Below, in pieces: positions 6,773-14,277 of a stretch of DNA of 18,517 nt (positions are counted from its first letter, which is position 1; every line of letters starts with the position of its first letter). The notes below the pieces were generated by a model, which saw only the letters and a list, made by a program, of their open reading frames with translations, was not told the origin of the DNA and made no database searches. A program made the position numbers and the translations under genes. Origin of the DNA: Caryophanales bacterium UBA6768 (GTDB lineage: Bacteria > Bacillota > Bacilli > Bacillales_D > Amphibacillaceae); the NCBI GenBank assembly GCA_002453315.1, contig DKGO01000074.1:572-19088 (forward strand). Reading direction: 5' to 3'.

Positions 6773-9706
6773 TTACGTTATTTCGATAATTTCTGATTCC
6801 TGAGGTAAACTTTTTGCTGATGCCAAACTGGCGATATCTTTTTTGCACGTAAATAAAATCACTTGGGTCTTTTCAGAAATTTGTTTCAAAATATCAATCA
6901 TTTGCGATGTTCTATTGGCATCAAAATGAACAAAAGCATCATCGATGATAAAAGGAAAGTTTACCTTTTCCCCCATGACAACACCGATTGCCAATCGTAA
7001 TGCTACATACAATTGGTTAACTGTCCCTTGAGATAATTCTTCTACAAAATACCTTGTGTGATCAAATTTTTCGACCTGAAAAGCCCGTTTATTGATGGGT
7101 GGATAAACATCTATATAGACACCGTTTGTCATTTTTTTAAATAATAGTGATGTTTGTTCCATAATTTCTTCTAAATGTTTTTCTTGATATTGTTTCTTTG
7201 TTTGTTGTAAAGCTGATAATGCAACTTGGTTAATGGCCCATTGATATGCCAAATCATTTAGCTCATCCTTTTTCATTTGAAACGTAAATGATGCTTGAGA
7301 AAATTGTTCAGATTGTTCCAACTCGGAAATTTCAAATTCTAAGGTCACTAATTGTTGATTTAGGTCGTGTTGATTATCTTCTAACTCAGATAACTTTTGA
7401 TGTAACGTCGCTATTTCAAATTGTATCTTTTGTCCATCCCACTCTTGACTTAGTAATTTTTCTTTAATAGATTCTGAGAATAAATTACTTAACTGGATAT
7501 CAAAACTTTCAATCAATTGTTGTAAAGATTGCTTTTCAACAATCTCCCTTTCTACTTTATAAAAATCTTCTTCATTATCTACTTGTGAAAAGGAAAATAG
7601 TTTTAATATTTCATCTTTTTGTATGGCTATACTCTCCTTAATTAATTGCTGTTCTGCTCTATTCTCCTCTAATTGATGCTGATAATCTTTTAACATTTCA
7701 TTATTTTTACGATAGTCTACGATAATTTTATCGATATGTTCAAACGTTAAACGGTCATACTGCCAGTCTATTTTTTCAGCTAAAAGTTGTAGTTTTTCTA
7801 CAATTTTCTCCAATTCATTTTGTAGATCTGACTTTTGTTGAAGGATCTTAGCTAAATTTGCTTGATTACTTTTAACTTGTTGGATCTTTTTTAAAAGATC
7901 AATCCATCGTTTGACAGAAACCTGTTGTAAAAAAGGATATTGAAGATCCATTTGTTCCCTTTTCCGCTGCCACTCTTTTTCCCGCTGATTTAGTAAAAGC
8001 CATTGTTCCTTTAATAAAATTTTGTCATTTTTTAATCTATTCTGCTCCCGTTCTAATGCTTTATAAGTAATATTTAAATTATGTTGAGTCTGTATTTGTT
8101 GTTGTAACTGATGGTATTCGGCTTCATCCAATGAAAATGATTGTGTCATTGTTTCATTTTGGAGGAATTTATTTATTGAAGACGTTGATTGTCTAAATGA
8201 AAACCAAATAATTAGATTTAATAGTAACAATGACGACATGGCTATTTTCCATATCATTGACCCAATCACAAAGGCAATTATCATTATTCCGATTAAGATG
8301 ATTAAAATGCTACTAAAAATAAACGTTGACATACGTTGTCGTTTCGCTATCATACCTTTTAGTTCATCACGTCTTTTATTTTGCTTACTATCTACTTGGG
8401 ATTCTTGCTGATATTGATCAATTTTGAATTGCATTTGATTTATTTGTTCATCATCTATCATTTGGACAGAAATTTGTATTTTTTCTTCTTCAATTTGTCG
8501 TTGGTCTAGATTTAATCTTGATTCACCATCTAATACACGGCTTTTTTCTATCTCTATTTCTTGATGTTCTTCAACAAATTCCTTCCATTCTGCTTCTAAT
8601 TGGAATGGGAGGCTATGCTGTTCTATTAACTCAGGATGAATGGCTAACTGTTGCGTTATTACACTAATCTCATCTTCTATGCTTAAAATTTGCTCTTCTT
8701 TTTGCCTAATCATCATTTTTAATTGTTCAAAAGTTTGTTTATCCCCTAATATAAGATAAATATCCTCATAAACATCCTGTGGATACAATTGTTTTAGAAT
8801 TGATTCATGTTGATGCCGTAATGTTGTTTCACTTTCTTCTAAACTATTTAATTTTGCTTTCAATGGTAACAATTCTTTTTTTACCATTTCATAACGGGCC
8901 TTACCGTTTTCAGGGAAAGATAAATCTTTAGGATAACGTTCCCATTGCTCTTTTTTAAGTCGATGTTCTTCAATTTGTGGTAAATATTGTTCTATTCGAT
9001 GAAACAAGGCTAACCCTGCCTTGTGTTTAGTTTCTAATGCTTTATTTTGTTCGATTTTTTGTTTCACTAACTGTTGACGTTCTTTTAAGGTTAAATATGT
9101 CCCTTCCTTTTCTAAATAGTGCTGTAGATTAGTATAGGCTTCACTTATTTCATTTAATTTTATATTAATTTCACGCACTTTTGCCTGTGGCCTGAACAGT
9201 TCGTCCGTTTTCGTTTTTAACTTTTTTTCAACAAAGTAAATGTCTGTTGCGCCTGAAAGGCCAACACTAAACAATACTTCACTTAGGTCTTTCTCATTAA
9301 TTTGTCTAATCTCCTCCAAATCAAGTGCCGAGAATGCATAGACATCAGTCATCATTTTTCTTGTAGCATGTCCAAAAAATTCGATTAACCATTGCTCATC
9401 TCTTTCGATTCCGCCCTTTAAATAACAACGAACATTTCCATCGATTCGTTCAATTGTAAGTAGATCCAATTTTGTATCTTGTATAGTTAATTGACCACCG
9501 AACTTATTACTTTGCTTTGGCTGCATTTCTTGCCGCGCTTTTGGTGGTAAACCAAACAAAACATATAAAATAAATTGTTGAAATGTTGATTTTCCTGATT
9601 CATTTTCTCCATAAAAACAAATAAATGACTCGTTATTTGATGATAAATCAAAGTAAGCATCAACCCATTTTCCAAATCCATATATTGTAGCATTTACAAT
9701 CTTCAT
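6773..9706 (-). CDS. yhaN: SbcC/Rad50-like ATPase YhaN with internal membrane hairpin
   Basis: YhaN (SbcE in some work) is a large coiled-coil ATPase thought to act with the YhaO nuclease on DNA ends. The 977 residues are close to B. subtilis YhaN. Walker A GENESGKST (33-41) opens the N-terminal half-domain. Two long Gln/Glu/Lys-rich coiled-coil arms (about 170-455 and 510-850) lead to the C-terminal half, with signature ELSQGTVNQLYVALRLA (about 887-905) and Walker B FPFIIDDAFVHFD (about 916-929). At the apex (about 457-503), where Rad50/SbcC carries a CxxC zinc hook, there are two hydrophobic stretches (FIFSSILIILIGIMIIAFVIG and LLLLNLIIWFSF). This suggests membrane attachment of the coiled-coil tip. 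The ATG overlaps the yhaO stop by 4 nt, implying coupled translation. Confidence 0.94.
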   Translation of the reverse strand: MKIVNATIYGFGKWVDAYFDLSSNNESFICFYGENESGKSTFQQFILYVLFGLPPKARQEMQPKQSNKFGGQLTIQDTKLDLLTIERIDGNVRCYLKGGIERDEQWLIEFFGHATRKMMTDVYAFSALDLEEIRQINEKDLSEVLFSVGLSGATDIYFVEKKLKTKTDELFRPQAKVREINIKLNEISEAYTNLQHYLEKEGTYLTLKERQQLVKQKIEQNKALETKHKAGLALFHRIEQYLPQIEEHRLKKEQWERYPKDLSFPENGKARYEMVKKELLPLKAKLNSLEESETTLRHQHESILKQLYPQDVYEDIYLILGDKQTFEQLKMMIRQKEEQILSIEDEISVITQQLAIHPELIEQHSLPFQLEAEWKEFVEEHQEIEIEKSRVLDGESRLNLDQRQIEEEKIQISVQMIDDEQINQMQFKIDQYQQESQVDSKQNKRRDELKGMIAKRQRMSTFIFSSILIILIGIMIIAFVIGSMIWKIAMSSLLLLNLIIWFSFRQSTSSINKFLQNETMTQSFSLDEAEYHQLQQQIQTQHNLNITYKALEREQNRLKNDKILLKEQWLLLNQREKEWQRKREQMDLQYPFLQQVSVKRWIDLLKKIQQVKSNQANLAKILQQKSDLQNELEKIVEKLQLLAEKIDWQYDRLTFEHIDKIIVDYRKNNEMLKDYQHQLEENRAEQQLIKESIAIQKDEILKLFSFSQVDNEEDFYKVEREIVEKQSLQQLIESFDIQLSNLFSESIKEKLLSQEWDGQKIQFEIATLHQKLSELEDNQHDLNQQLVTLEFEISELEQSEQFSQASFTFQMKKDELNDLAYQWAINQVALSALQQTKKQYQEKHLEEIMEQTSLLFKKMTNGVYIDVYPPINKRAFQVEKFDHTRYFVEELSQGTVNQLYVALRLAIGVVMGEKVNFPFIIDDAFVHFDANRTSQMIDILKQISEKTQVILFTCKKDIASLASAKSLPQESEIIEIT

Positions 9707-10917
9707 CGATATCGCCTACTATCTGTAAGCTCATTGATAAGTAAAGAAGCTGCTTCTCTTTTTAATTTTTGTTCATCGATTGGTTCGATAAATTGCCGTA
9801 TATCCCGATGGTTGAATAACTCCTTAATGGCTTCATTGATATCCAATTTATCCATGGATTTCTCAACTTCACCAATGAAAAAATGGTTTGTTTTTGCATT
9901 TGATGGTTCATTGAGTTGGAAACTATAGTTATAAATGTAACCCCACTGTTTATTTAACCTATTTTCTTCATTAAAAATTTCAATTAATTCTTCAAAAACC
10001 CCATCTTGATACTGTTGATAATGTTCACTAAACCCGGAAATTTCTAAACTATAAAGCATTGGGATTGATTCAATGTTCACCATGAGATCACTAAAATACC
10101 TCCTTACCCGATTTATCTCTTCATTTTTAGCTAATTGTATGTTAACCGTTTCAAATTGGATGACATGACTTTTAACGAATTGCTTTTTATTGTTTTTTTC
10201 TGACATCTCGACATAATAAAAACCTTTTTCTCCCGATTCTTTTCGGTGTCTTCCTTGTAAATTTCCAGGATAAATAACTGGTGGATTTTCAGATAAAATA
10301 TCACGCTTGTGAATGTGCCCTAAAGCCCAATAATGAAAAGGGGTGTTATGTAAGTCTGTTATGTTAAATGGGGCGTATGGATCGTGTAGTTTATTTCCTG
10401 ACACAGACCCATGGAGCATAGCAATGTGGAATGGGATTTTTTTATTTTTAATTTGGAATTCCTTTGTTTTGTTTTTAGTAATAGCACGGTTTTCATAACT
10501 AAATCCATAAATGGAGGCTATCTCTCTTCCCTCTTTTTGATAAGAAAATGACGTTACTGTTTCACCCGGAAAAATATGAACATTATTAGGAAAAGAAATT
10601 TGATAAGGATTTCCGGACATATAATCATGATTTCCATAAGATAAATAAACATGAATATCGTGATTTTTTAATTGTTCAAAAGCTTTTTTTAAATAAATTT
10701 GTGCCTTTAAGCTCTGCTTCTCATTATCAAATAAATCACCAACCAACAAGATGAAATCAACTTCCTTTTGAATGGCAAATGTAATCAGGTGATCAAATGC
10801 ATGAAATGTACTTAATCGAATTGTTTCAAAAATTGTTCCCGGCAAATTTGTTAAACCTTGGAAAGGACTATCTAGGTGGATATCTGCAGCATGGATAAAG
10901 CTAATTTCTTGTACCAT
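9703..10917 (-). CDS. yhaO: Mre11/SbcD-like metallophosphoesterase YhaO
   Basis: YhaO is a predicted DNA exo/endonuclease of the calcineurin-like metallophosphoesterase family and the nuclease partner of YhaN. All phosphoesterase motifs are present: DIHLD (Asp12, His14), GDLFD (60-64), GNHD (95-98), MLHGS with His169, and GHIH (200-203). A less conserved C-terminal region (about 250-404) corresponds to the capping and ATPase-binding part. Its 404 residues match the family. The ATG follows GGAGGGG at good spacing. It is the first gene of the yhaO-yhaN pair (4-nt overlap) and has a good promoter about 70 nt upstream. It diverges from the AhpD-like gene. Confidence 0.94.
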   Translation of the reverse strand: MVQEISFIHAADIHLDSPFQGLTNLPGTIFETIRLSTFHAFDHLITFAIQKEVDFILLVGDLFDNEKQSLKAQIYLKKAFEQLKNHDIHVYLSYGNHDYMSGNPYQISFPNNVHIFPGETVTSFSYQKEGREIASIYGFSYENRAITKNKTKEFQIKNKKIPFHIAMLHGSVSGNKLHDPYAPFNITDLHNTPFHYWALGHIHKRDILSENPPVIYPGNLQGRHRKESGEKGFYYVEMSEKNNKKQFVKSHVIQFETVNIQLAKNEEINRVRRYFSDLMVNIESIPMLYSLEISGFSEHYQQYQDGVFEELIEIFNEENRLNKQWGYIYNYSFQLNEPSNAKTNHFFIGEVEKSMDKLDINEAIKELFNHRDIRQFIEPIDEQKLKREAASLLINELTDSRRYR

Positions 10918-10962
10918 TTTATCCCCTCCAATATGTTTATCAATGGTTAAAAGGTTGTATTT

Positions 10963-10991
10963 ATTTTAACATTTTTACCAAAACAGAGCAA
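10963..10991 (-). promoter_or_regulatory. Promoter of yhaO-yhaN
   Basis: On the minus strand TTGCTC (complement of 10986-10991), a 17-nt spacer and TAAAAT (complement of 10963-10968) form a good sigma-A promoter. The -10 lies 45 nt upstream of the yhaO ATG. Confidence 0.6.
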
Positions 10992-11035
10992 GTGTTTGTG
11001 TTTAGTTCATAAAGGATTGACGAAAAATCATTTCT

Positions 11036-11063
11036 TTGATTATTTTTGTTATTAACTTACAAT
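11036..11063 (+). promoter_or_regulatory. Promoter of the AhpD-like gene
   Basis: TTGATT (11036-11041), a 16-nt spacer and TACAAT (11058-11063) precede the start by about 50 nt and are correctly oriented. An upstream TTGACG at 11017 offers no matching -10. Confidence 0.5.
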
Positions 11064-11116
11064 AATAATAACAGTAAAATTAAAATAACCTCTTAATAAT
11101 GAAAGGAGTTCTACAA

Positions 11117-11560
11117 TTGAAAAAGCAAATTCCTTATTATGATATTGCCCCGAAGGGTTTTCAGCAGATGGTTGCAATGGAAAAGTATACATCAACGACA
11201 GGAATAGATCCAAAATTGAAGGAACTAATTAAAATTAGAGCATCTCAATTAAATGGATGTGCATACTGTTTACAAATGCATACAAAGGATGCACGAAAAT
11301 TAGGAGAGACGAATGAACGGATTGATTGTTTAGCAACATGGAAGGAGTGTACTTTTTACACCGATGCTGAAAAGGCAGTTCTTGAATTAACCGAACATAT
11401 TACACTTATTGCTAGTAAAAGGGTGCCTACTAGGCTTTATGACCAAATGAGGTTATATTTTTCCGATGAGGAATATGTCGCCATTGTATTTATTATTAAT
11501 CACATTAATAATTGGAATCGATTGTCTATTTCAATGGGGATGGTTGCGACAGATGAATAA
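11117..11560 (+). CDS. AhpD-like carboxymuconolactone decarboxylase family protein
   Basis: This 147-residue single-domain protein of the AhpD/CMD fold carries NGCAYCLQMHTKDAR, so Cys48, Cys51 and His55 form the CxxCxxxH redox centre typical of alkylhydroperoxidase AhpD-type thiol peroxidases. Members are small cytoplasmic oligomers involved in peroxide defence or of unknown substrate. The N-terminal block PYYDIAPKGFQQMVAMEKY and LKELIKIRASQ are standard for the Bacillus paralogues of about 147 residues (YdfG-like), not for the longer mycobacterial AhpD. The start is taken as TTG 11117, 8 nt after AAAGGAG (11102-11108); the ATG at 11099 lies on top of the ribosome site. It is probably monocistronic, with its own promoter and terminator. 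No partner peroxiredoxin is nearby. Confidence 0.9.
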   Translation: MKKQIPYYDIAPKGFQQMVAMEKYTSTTGIDPKLKELIKIRASQLNGCAYCLQMHTKDARKLGETNERIDCLATWKECTFYTDAEKAVLELTEHITLIASKRVPTRLYDQMRLYFSDEEYVAIVFIINHINNWNRLSISMGMVATDE

Positions 11561-11572
11561 GTTTTCAAACGA

Positions 11573-11622
11573 TAAAAAGCTCTTCATGGGGAAATAAAAT
11601 CTCCATAAGAGCTCTTTTGCTT
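11573..11622. terminator. Bidirectional terminator after the AhpD-like gene
   Basis: AAAAGCTCTTCATGGGGA pairs imperfectly with TCTCCATAAGAGCTCTTTT around AATAAAA. The core pairs GCTCTT/AAGAGC and ATGG/CCAT are separated by small bulges. A-rich and T-rich flanks allow function for the AhpD-like gene (plus) and for the convergent 58-aa gene (minus). Confidence 0.7.
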
Positions 11623-11649
11623 TTATCAATAAAAATATGCTTACATCAA

Positions 11650-11826
11650 CTACACAAAAGGTAAACTCGCGCGACCTATTGCTAGCAAATTCTCACCACT
11701 TACATTTGAATAAAAGAAATCAAATGAATTTGCTTTCCCAACAATAATAAGGGCAACAAATAGTACGATAAATAAAATAACTAACAAAATGACGGAAGCA
11801 TTTAATAGTCTTTCCCAATTACCCAA
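11650..11826 (-). CDS. Small single-pass membrane protein, 58 aa, unknown function
   Basis: I do not recognise this family. The protein has a short polar N-terminus (GNWERLLN), one very hydrophobic helix (about residues 9-30, SVILLVILFIVLFVALIIVG) and a C-terminal segment KANSFDFFYSNVSGENLLAIGRASLPFV that looks folded rather than random. The start is set at TTG 11826. The GTG at 11835 is part of the AGAGGAG ribosome site, whereas the TTG lies 8 nt after it. A near-consensus promoter (TTAACA-N17-TATAAT) lies about 80 nt upstream, and a terminator lies just downstream, so this is a self-contained transcription unit. That supports a real gene despite its size. No antitoxin-like partner is adjacent. 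Confidence 0.65.
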   Translation of the reverse strand: MGNWERLLNASVILLVILFIVLFVALIIVGKANSFDFFYSNVSGENLLAIGRASLPFV

Positions 11827-11856
11827 AACACTCACTCCTCTAAAAATAATCTAAAG

Positions 11857-11876
11857 TAATTATTGATTAATAATTA
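11857..11876. repeat. Perfect AT-only dyad in the 5' leader of the 58-aa gene
   Basis: TAATTATT (11857-11864) and AATAATTA (11869-11876) form a perfect 8-bp inverted repeat with a 4-nt loop. It lies about 30 nt upstream of the 58-aa gene start, inside its predicted leader (transcription start near 11899). It could be an operator or an RNA stem; AT-only dyads are also common by chance here. Confidence 0.45.
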
Positions 11877-11905
11877 TATAAAAAATGATAAGTTCATTAA
11901 ATCAA

Positions 11906-11934
11906 ATTATACATTACTTTATGCACATTGTTAA
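11906..11934 (-). promoter_or_regulatory. Strong sigma-A promoter of the 58-aa gene
   Basis: On the minus strand TTAACA (complement of 11929-11934), exactly 17 nt, then TATAAT (complement of 11906-11911). The -10 is consensus and the -35 matches 5 of 6. This is the best promoter match I found in the window, and the only minus-strand gene it can serve is the 58-aa one. Confidence 0.7.
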
Positions 11935-11995
11935 GATTTTTACTTTATGAAGCATGGTTATTATTAATAATATTAAAGTTTTTACACTAACTATT

Positions 11996-12646
11996 TTATT
12001 CTTTTGATTTAGAAGGAAAAAAAGTATATGACCATGAGTAAATAAAATCAACGATAAAGATAATCCCCCAAATCATTCCAACACTATAAAGTGTATCATT
12101 TGGATATGGTGTATTTTCAGAAGTTCCAGATTCAATCCACGAAAAATCTGTTATGTAGGAAATCATTTCACTGATATTGTCTGTTCCCAGAATCCAAAAT
12201 ATACTTTGGGCAATGATAAAGACAACAAAATGAATTAGTGAACTCCAGCGATATTTTTTTGCTATATATTTAGGATCTTTGTTTTTTTCAATAATGGCAT
12301 AATCTTCTTCCGTTAAAAGCTCCTTTCCCCTCCAATTACCTATTTTCTGACGCATCCACCGATCTAATTTCTTAAAATCGATAATCCCAAATGTACATGC
12401 ATAAAGTAGGAAAATAATGATGACGAACTGAAATGTCGAAAATTCACCGGTGATACGATAAATGAGGAAGGCAAGGATTCCTTCCACGAATAACAATGTA
12501 ATAAATAAAATAATAAATAAAACACTTAATCTTTTTTTATTTAAAAAGTAACGAACAATTCCAAATACAAGCAAAAAAACCACCGACAATATTTCTATCG
12601 AAATAAAAATTCCCCACTGGTATGTGAGTAAAAAACTCATTAACAT
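11996..12646 (-). CDS. Multi-pass membrane protein, 216 aa, unknown function
   Basis: I do not recognise a named family. Hydrophobic segments lie at about 11-33, 41-63, 70-88, 136-154 and 187-208, giving five or so transmembrane helices. A central charged cytoplasmic loop (about 90-133) contains KKLDRWMRQKIGNWRGKELLTEEDYAIIEKNKDPKYIAKKYR, which looks like the most constrained part. The C-terminal external loop (155-186) is acidic and polar. Conserved membrane proteins of this general pattern occur in Bacillus genomes, but without assigned function. ATG 12646 has AGGTG only 4 nt ahead; ATG 12640, 10 nt after it, is an equally possible start. The gene is flanked by a 169-nt spacer and diverges from the 77-aa gene. 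Confidence 0.75.
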   Translation of the reverse strand: MLMSFLLTYQWGIFISIEILSVVFLLVFGIVRYFLNKKRLSVLFIILFITLLFVEGILAFLIYRITGEFSTFQFVIIIFLLYACTFGIIDFKKLDRWMRQKIGNWRGKELLTEEDYAIIEKNKDPKYIAKKYRWSSLIHFVVFIIAQSIFWILGTDNISEMISYITDFSWIESGTSENTPYPNDTLYSVGMIWGIIFIVDFIYSWSYTFFPSKSKE

Positions 12647-12773
12647 CTTTCACCTGCCTATTATTTTGATAAAGACACTATAATCAAATTTACTATATAT
12701 GAGTGATTTGTACAAACATTTCCATACCGAATACATATAGTAATTACCGATTCAACAAAAGGGAGTGATTTTC

Positions 12774-13007
12774 ATGGAAGATTGGTTACCGACTCTTCAA
12801 ACAAATACACCACAAGAAGGATTTGATTTAGCAATCACATTATCTCAAAAAGGGGTAGAAAAAACACAACCAGATGCAGAAGTGAGGCAAACATTGAGAC
12901 CGCAATATGCAACAAACGCGAATAGTCTTATAGCAGTCACTCAGGTTATTGCTACTAATTTCCAAACTGTTGCTGCTGCAAATGAATATTGGCGTAACGG
13001 TATGTAG
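12774..13007 (+). CDS. Small soluble protein, 77 aa, unknown function
   Basis: I do not recognise this protein. It has no hydrophobic helix, signal peptide or cysteine. The composition is polar and rich in Thr, Ala, Gln and Asn, with two probable helices (EGFDLAITLSQKGVEK and NSLIAVTQVIATNFQTVAAANEYWRNG). The end YWRNGM is distinctive. ATG 12774 lies 8 nt after GGGAG (12761-12765); an in-frame GTG at 12765 is part of that site and was rejected. A terminator begins about 20 nt after the stop, so it forms its own transcription unit. Upstream, TTGTAC (12708-12713) and TACATA (12732-12737) at 18 nt is a weak promoter candidate. Confidence 0.65.
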   Translation: MEDWLPTLQTNTPQEGFDLAITLSQKGVEKTQPDAEVRQTLRPQYATNANSLIAVTQVIATNFQTVAAANEYWRNGM

Positions 13008-13028
13008 AAAATTTAAGAACAGCTTAAG

Positions 13029-13070
13029 CCTCCACCTAAGAAGTTTTTTATCCTAGGTGGGGGAGTTTTT
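13029..13070 (+). terminator. Intrinsic terminator of the 77-aa gene
   Basis: CTCCACCTA (13030-13038) pairs with TAGGTGGGGG (13054-13063), including a G-T pair, around a roughly 15-nt loop. AGTTTTT follows (13064-13070). From here to the next stop at 13184 there are 113 nt in which I see nothing. Confidence 0.8.
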
Positions 13071-13183
13071 ATGACGATAACGATCTAGATGGAACCCTTA
13101 TAATTAAAGCAGCAGATTTCCATATATGCATTTAGTGATTTACAAATATTTTCTTCTTTAAAACTTGCCCTGTGAATAATTAA

Positions 13184-14110
13184 TCAGTTTGATAAATTAT
13201 CCTCATATGCTGTTTGTAATGTTGCTAAATCAATTTTCTTCATTTTCAAAGTGGCTTGATTGACTCGATTGATTGCCTCTTGGCTTCCTTCTGTCATCAT
13301 TTGTAATAATTCCCGGGGAATAACTTGCCAGGAAATTCCAAACTGGTCTTTTAACCATCCACACTGTTCTGACTCACGGACTGCGGAAAGTTGTTGCCAA
13401 TAATGATCGATTTCATCCTGATCATCACATAAAACGATAAATGAAATAGATTCATTGAAATCAGAGTGATGTTCTCCTTCTCCATCCATGGCAACAAACC
13501 ATTCATTGGCGAGCGAAAAGTCAGAAAACAATATGGGATGTTTTTCAGTCTGTTTTACACTTTCTGGGAAATAAACGACTCGACCACGTTCAGATTGTTG
13601 AAATACTGATAAATAATATTCCATCGCTGCTTCAGCCTTTCCAAAATCATCCCCAACAAATATCAACGATGGAATAATAGGTGGACGTTCTTCCCCTTCT
13701 TGATTTGTCAAAATGAGTTGCCATGACACCCCATATTTGTCTTCAAGCCAACCGTATTTTTTACTAAATGGATATTCCCCCAATGGCATCAATTCTTTTC
13801 CACCTAAAGCTAAATTGTCCCAAACCTTATCTAACATTTGGCTCGCATTTGCTTCACGGGATGGATCAAAATTAATCATAAATGATATTCTAGGGTTGAA
13901 GCGACATAATGGACCGGCACTAATGGCCATAAACTGTTGTCCCCATAGTTCAAATGCCACTTCATCACAGTCTCCAGATGGTGTATCATAAAGTTTTGTC
14001 ACATGATTTACCTTTGAGTTAGGAAAGACAGTTGAATAAAATTCTGCCGCTTCCACTGCCCCTTTTTCAAACCATAAAAAAGGGATGATTTTTTGCTCGC
14101 TTGTACCCAT
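13184..14110 (-). CDS. Tandem VOC (PhnB / 3-demethylubiquinone methyltransferase-like) protein
   Basis: This 308-residue cytoplasmic protein has two copies of the same vicinal-oxygen-chelate half: residues about 5-135 (KIIPFLWFEKGAVEAAEFYSTVFPNSKV) and 145-280 (IIPSLIFVGDDFGKAEAAMEYYLSVFQQSERG). Each ends in a parallel motif (YGWLEDKYGVSWQLI and CGWLKDQFGISWQVIP). This pattern is typical of the PhnB/3-dmu-9_3-mt VOC group, whose name comes from distant relatives; no enzymatic activity is implied. Single-domain forms of about 140-150 residues are common, and here the two halves are fused. The start is ATG 14110, 9 nt after AGGAGGT; in-frame codons further upstream precede that site. It diverges from the SEC-C gene and has its own promoter. 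Confidence 0.85.
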   Translation of the reverse strand: MGTSEQKIIPFLWFEKGAVEAAEFYSTVFPNSKVNHVTKLYDTPSGDCDEVAFELWGQQFMAISAGPLCRFNPRISFMINFDPSREANASQMLDKVWDNLALGGKELMPLGEYPFSKKYGWLEDKYGVSWQLILTNQEGEERPPIIPSLIFVGDDFGKAEAAMEYYLSVFQQSERGRVVYFPESVKQTEKHPILFSDFSLANEWFVAMDGEGEHHSDFNESISFIVLCDDQDEIDHYWQQLSAVRESEQCGWLKDQFGISWQVIPRELLQMMTEGSQEAINRVNQATLKMKKIDLATLQTAYEDNLSN

Positions 14111-14144
14111 AATGACCTGACCTCCTGAAATTGAGTTTGTTCTA

Positions 14145-14173
14145 ATTTTAACGCTCATCACGCATCACTTCAA
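14145..14173 (-). promoter_or_regulatory. Promoter of the VOC gene
   Basis: On the minus strand TTGAAG (complement of 14168-14173), a 17-nt spacer and TAAAAT (complement of 14145-14150) place the -10 34 nt before the ATG. Confidence 0.6.
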
Positions 14174-14212
14174 ACACTTTTTTGTTATTTCGATTAATAC
14201 CTTCTTTGTTCT

Positions 14213-14241
14213 TTGAGAATCAGCATTTATTATGCTACTGT
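14213..14241 (+). promoter_or_regulatory. Promoter of the SEC-C gene
   Basis: TTGAGA (14213-14218), a 17-nt spacer and TACTGT (14236-14241) with an extended -10 TG (TGCTACTGT). The ATG follows about 36 nt later. Confidence 0.6.
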
Positions 14242-14277
14242 AAGACTAACGACATAAGCTTTAGAGGGGGAAATGAT

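Noticed and set aside
9487..9693. Second minus-strand ORF inside the yhaN 5' end
   Set aside because: It is a shifted frame of the Walker A region of yhaN; the parent frame is intact and conserved.
11650..11934. Type I toxin-antitoxin locus
   Set aside because: The 58-aa protein is hydrophobic, but no overlapping antisense promoter/RNA pair is evident and its C-terminus is not toxin-like.
13713..13991. 92-codon plus-strand ORF opposite the VOC gene
   Set aside because: It is a shadow of a conserved coding region with no start signals.
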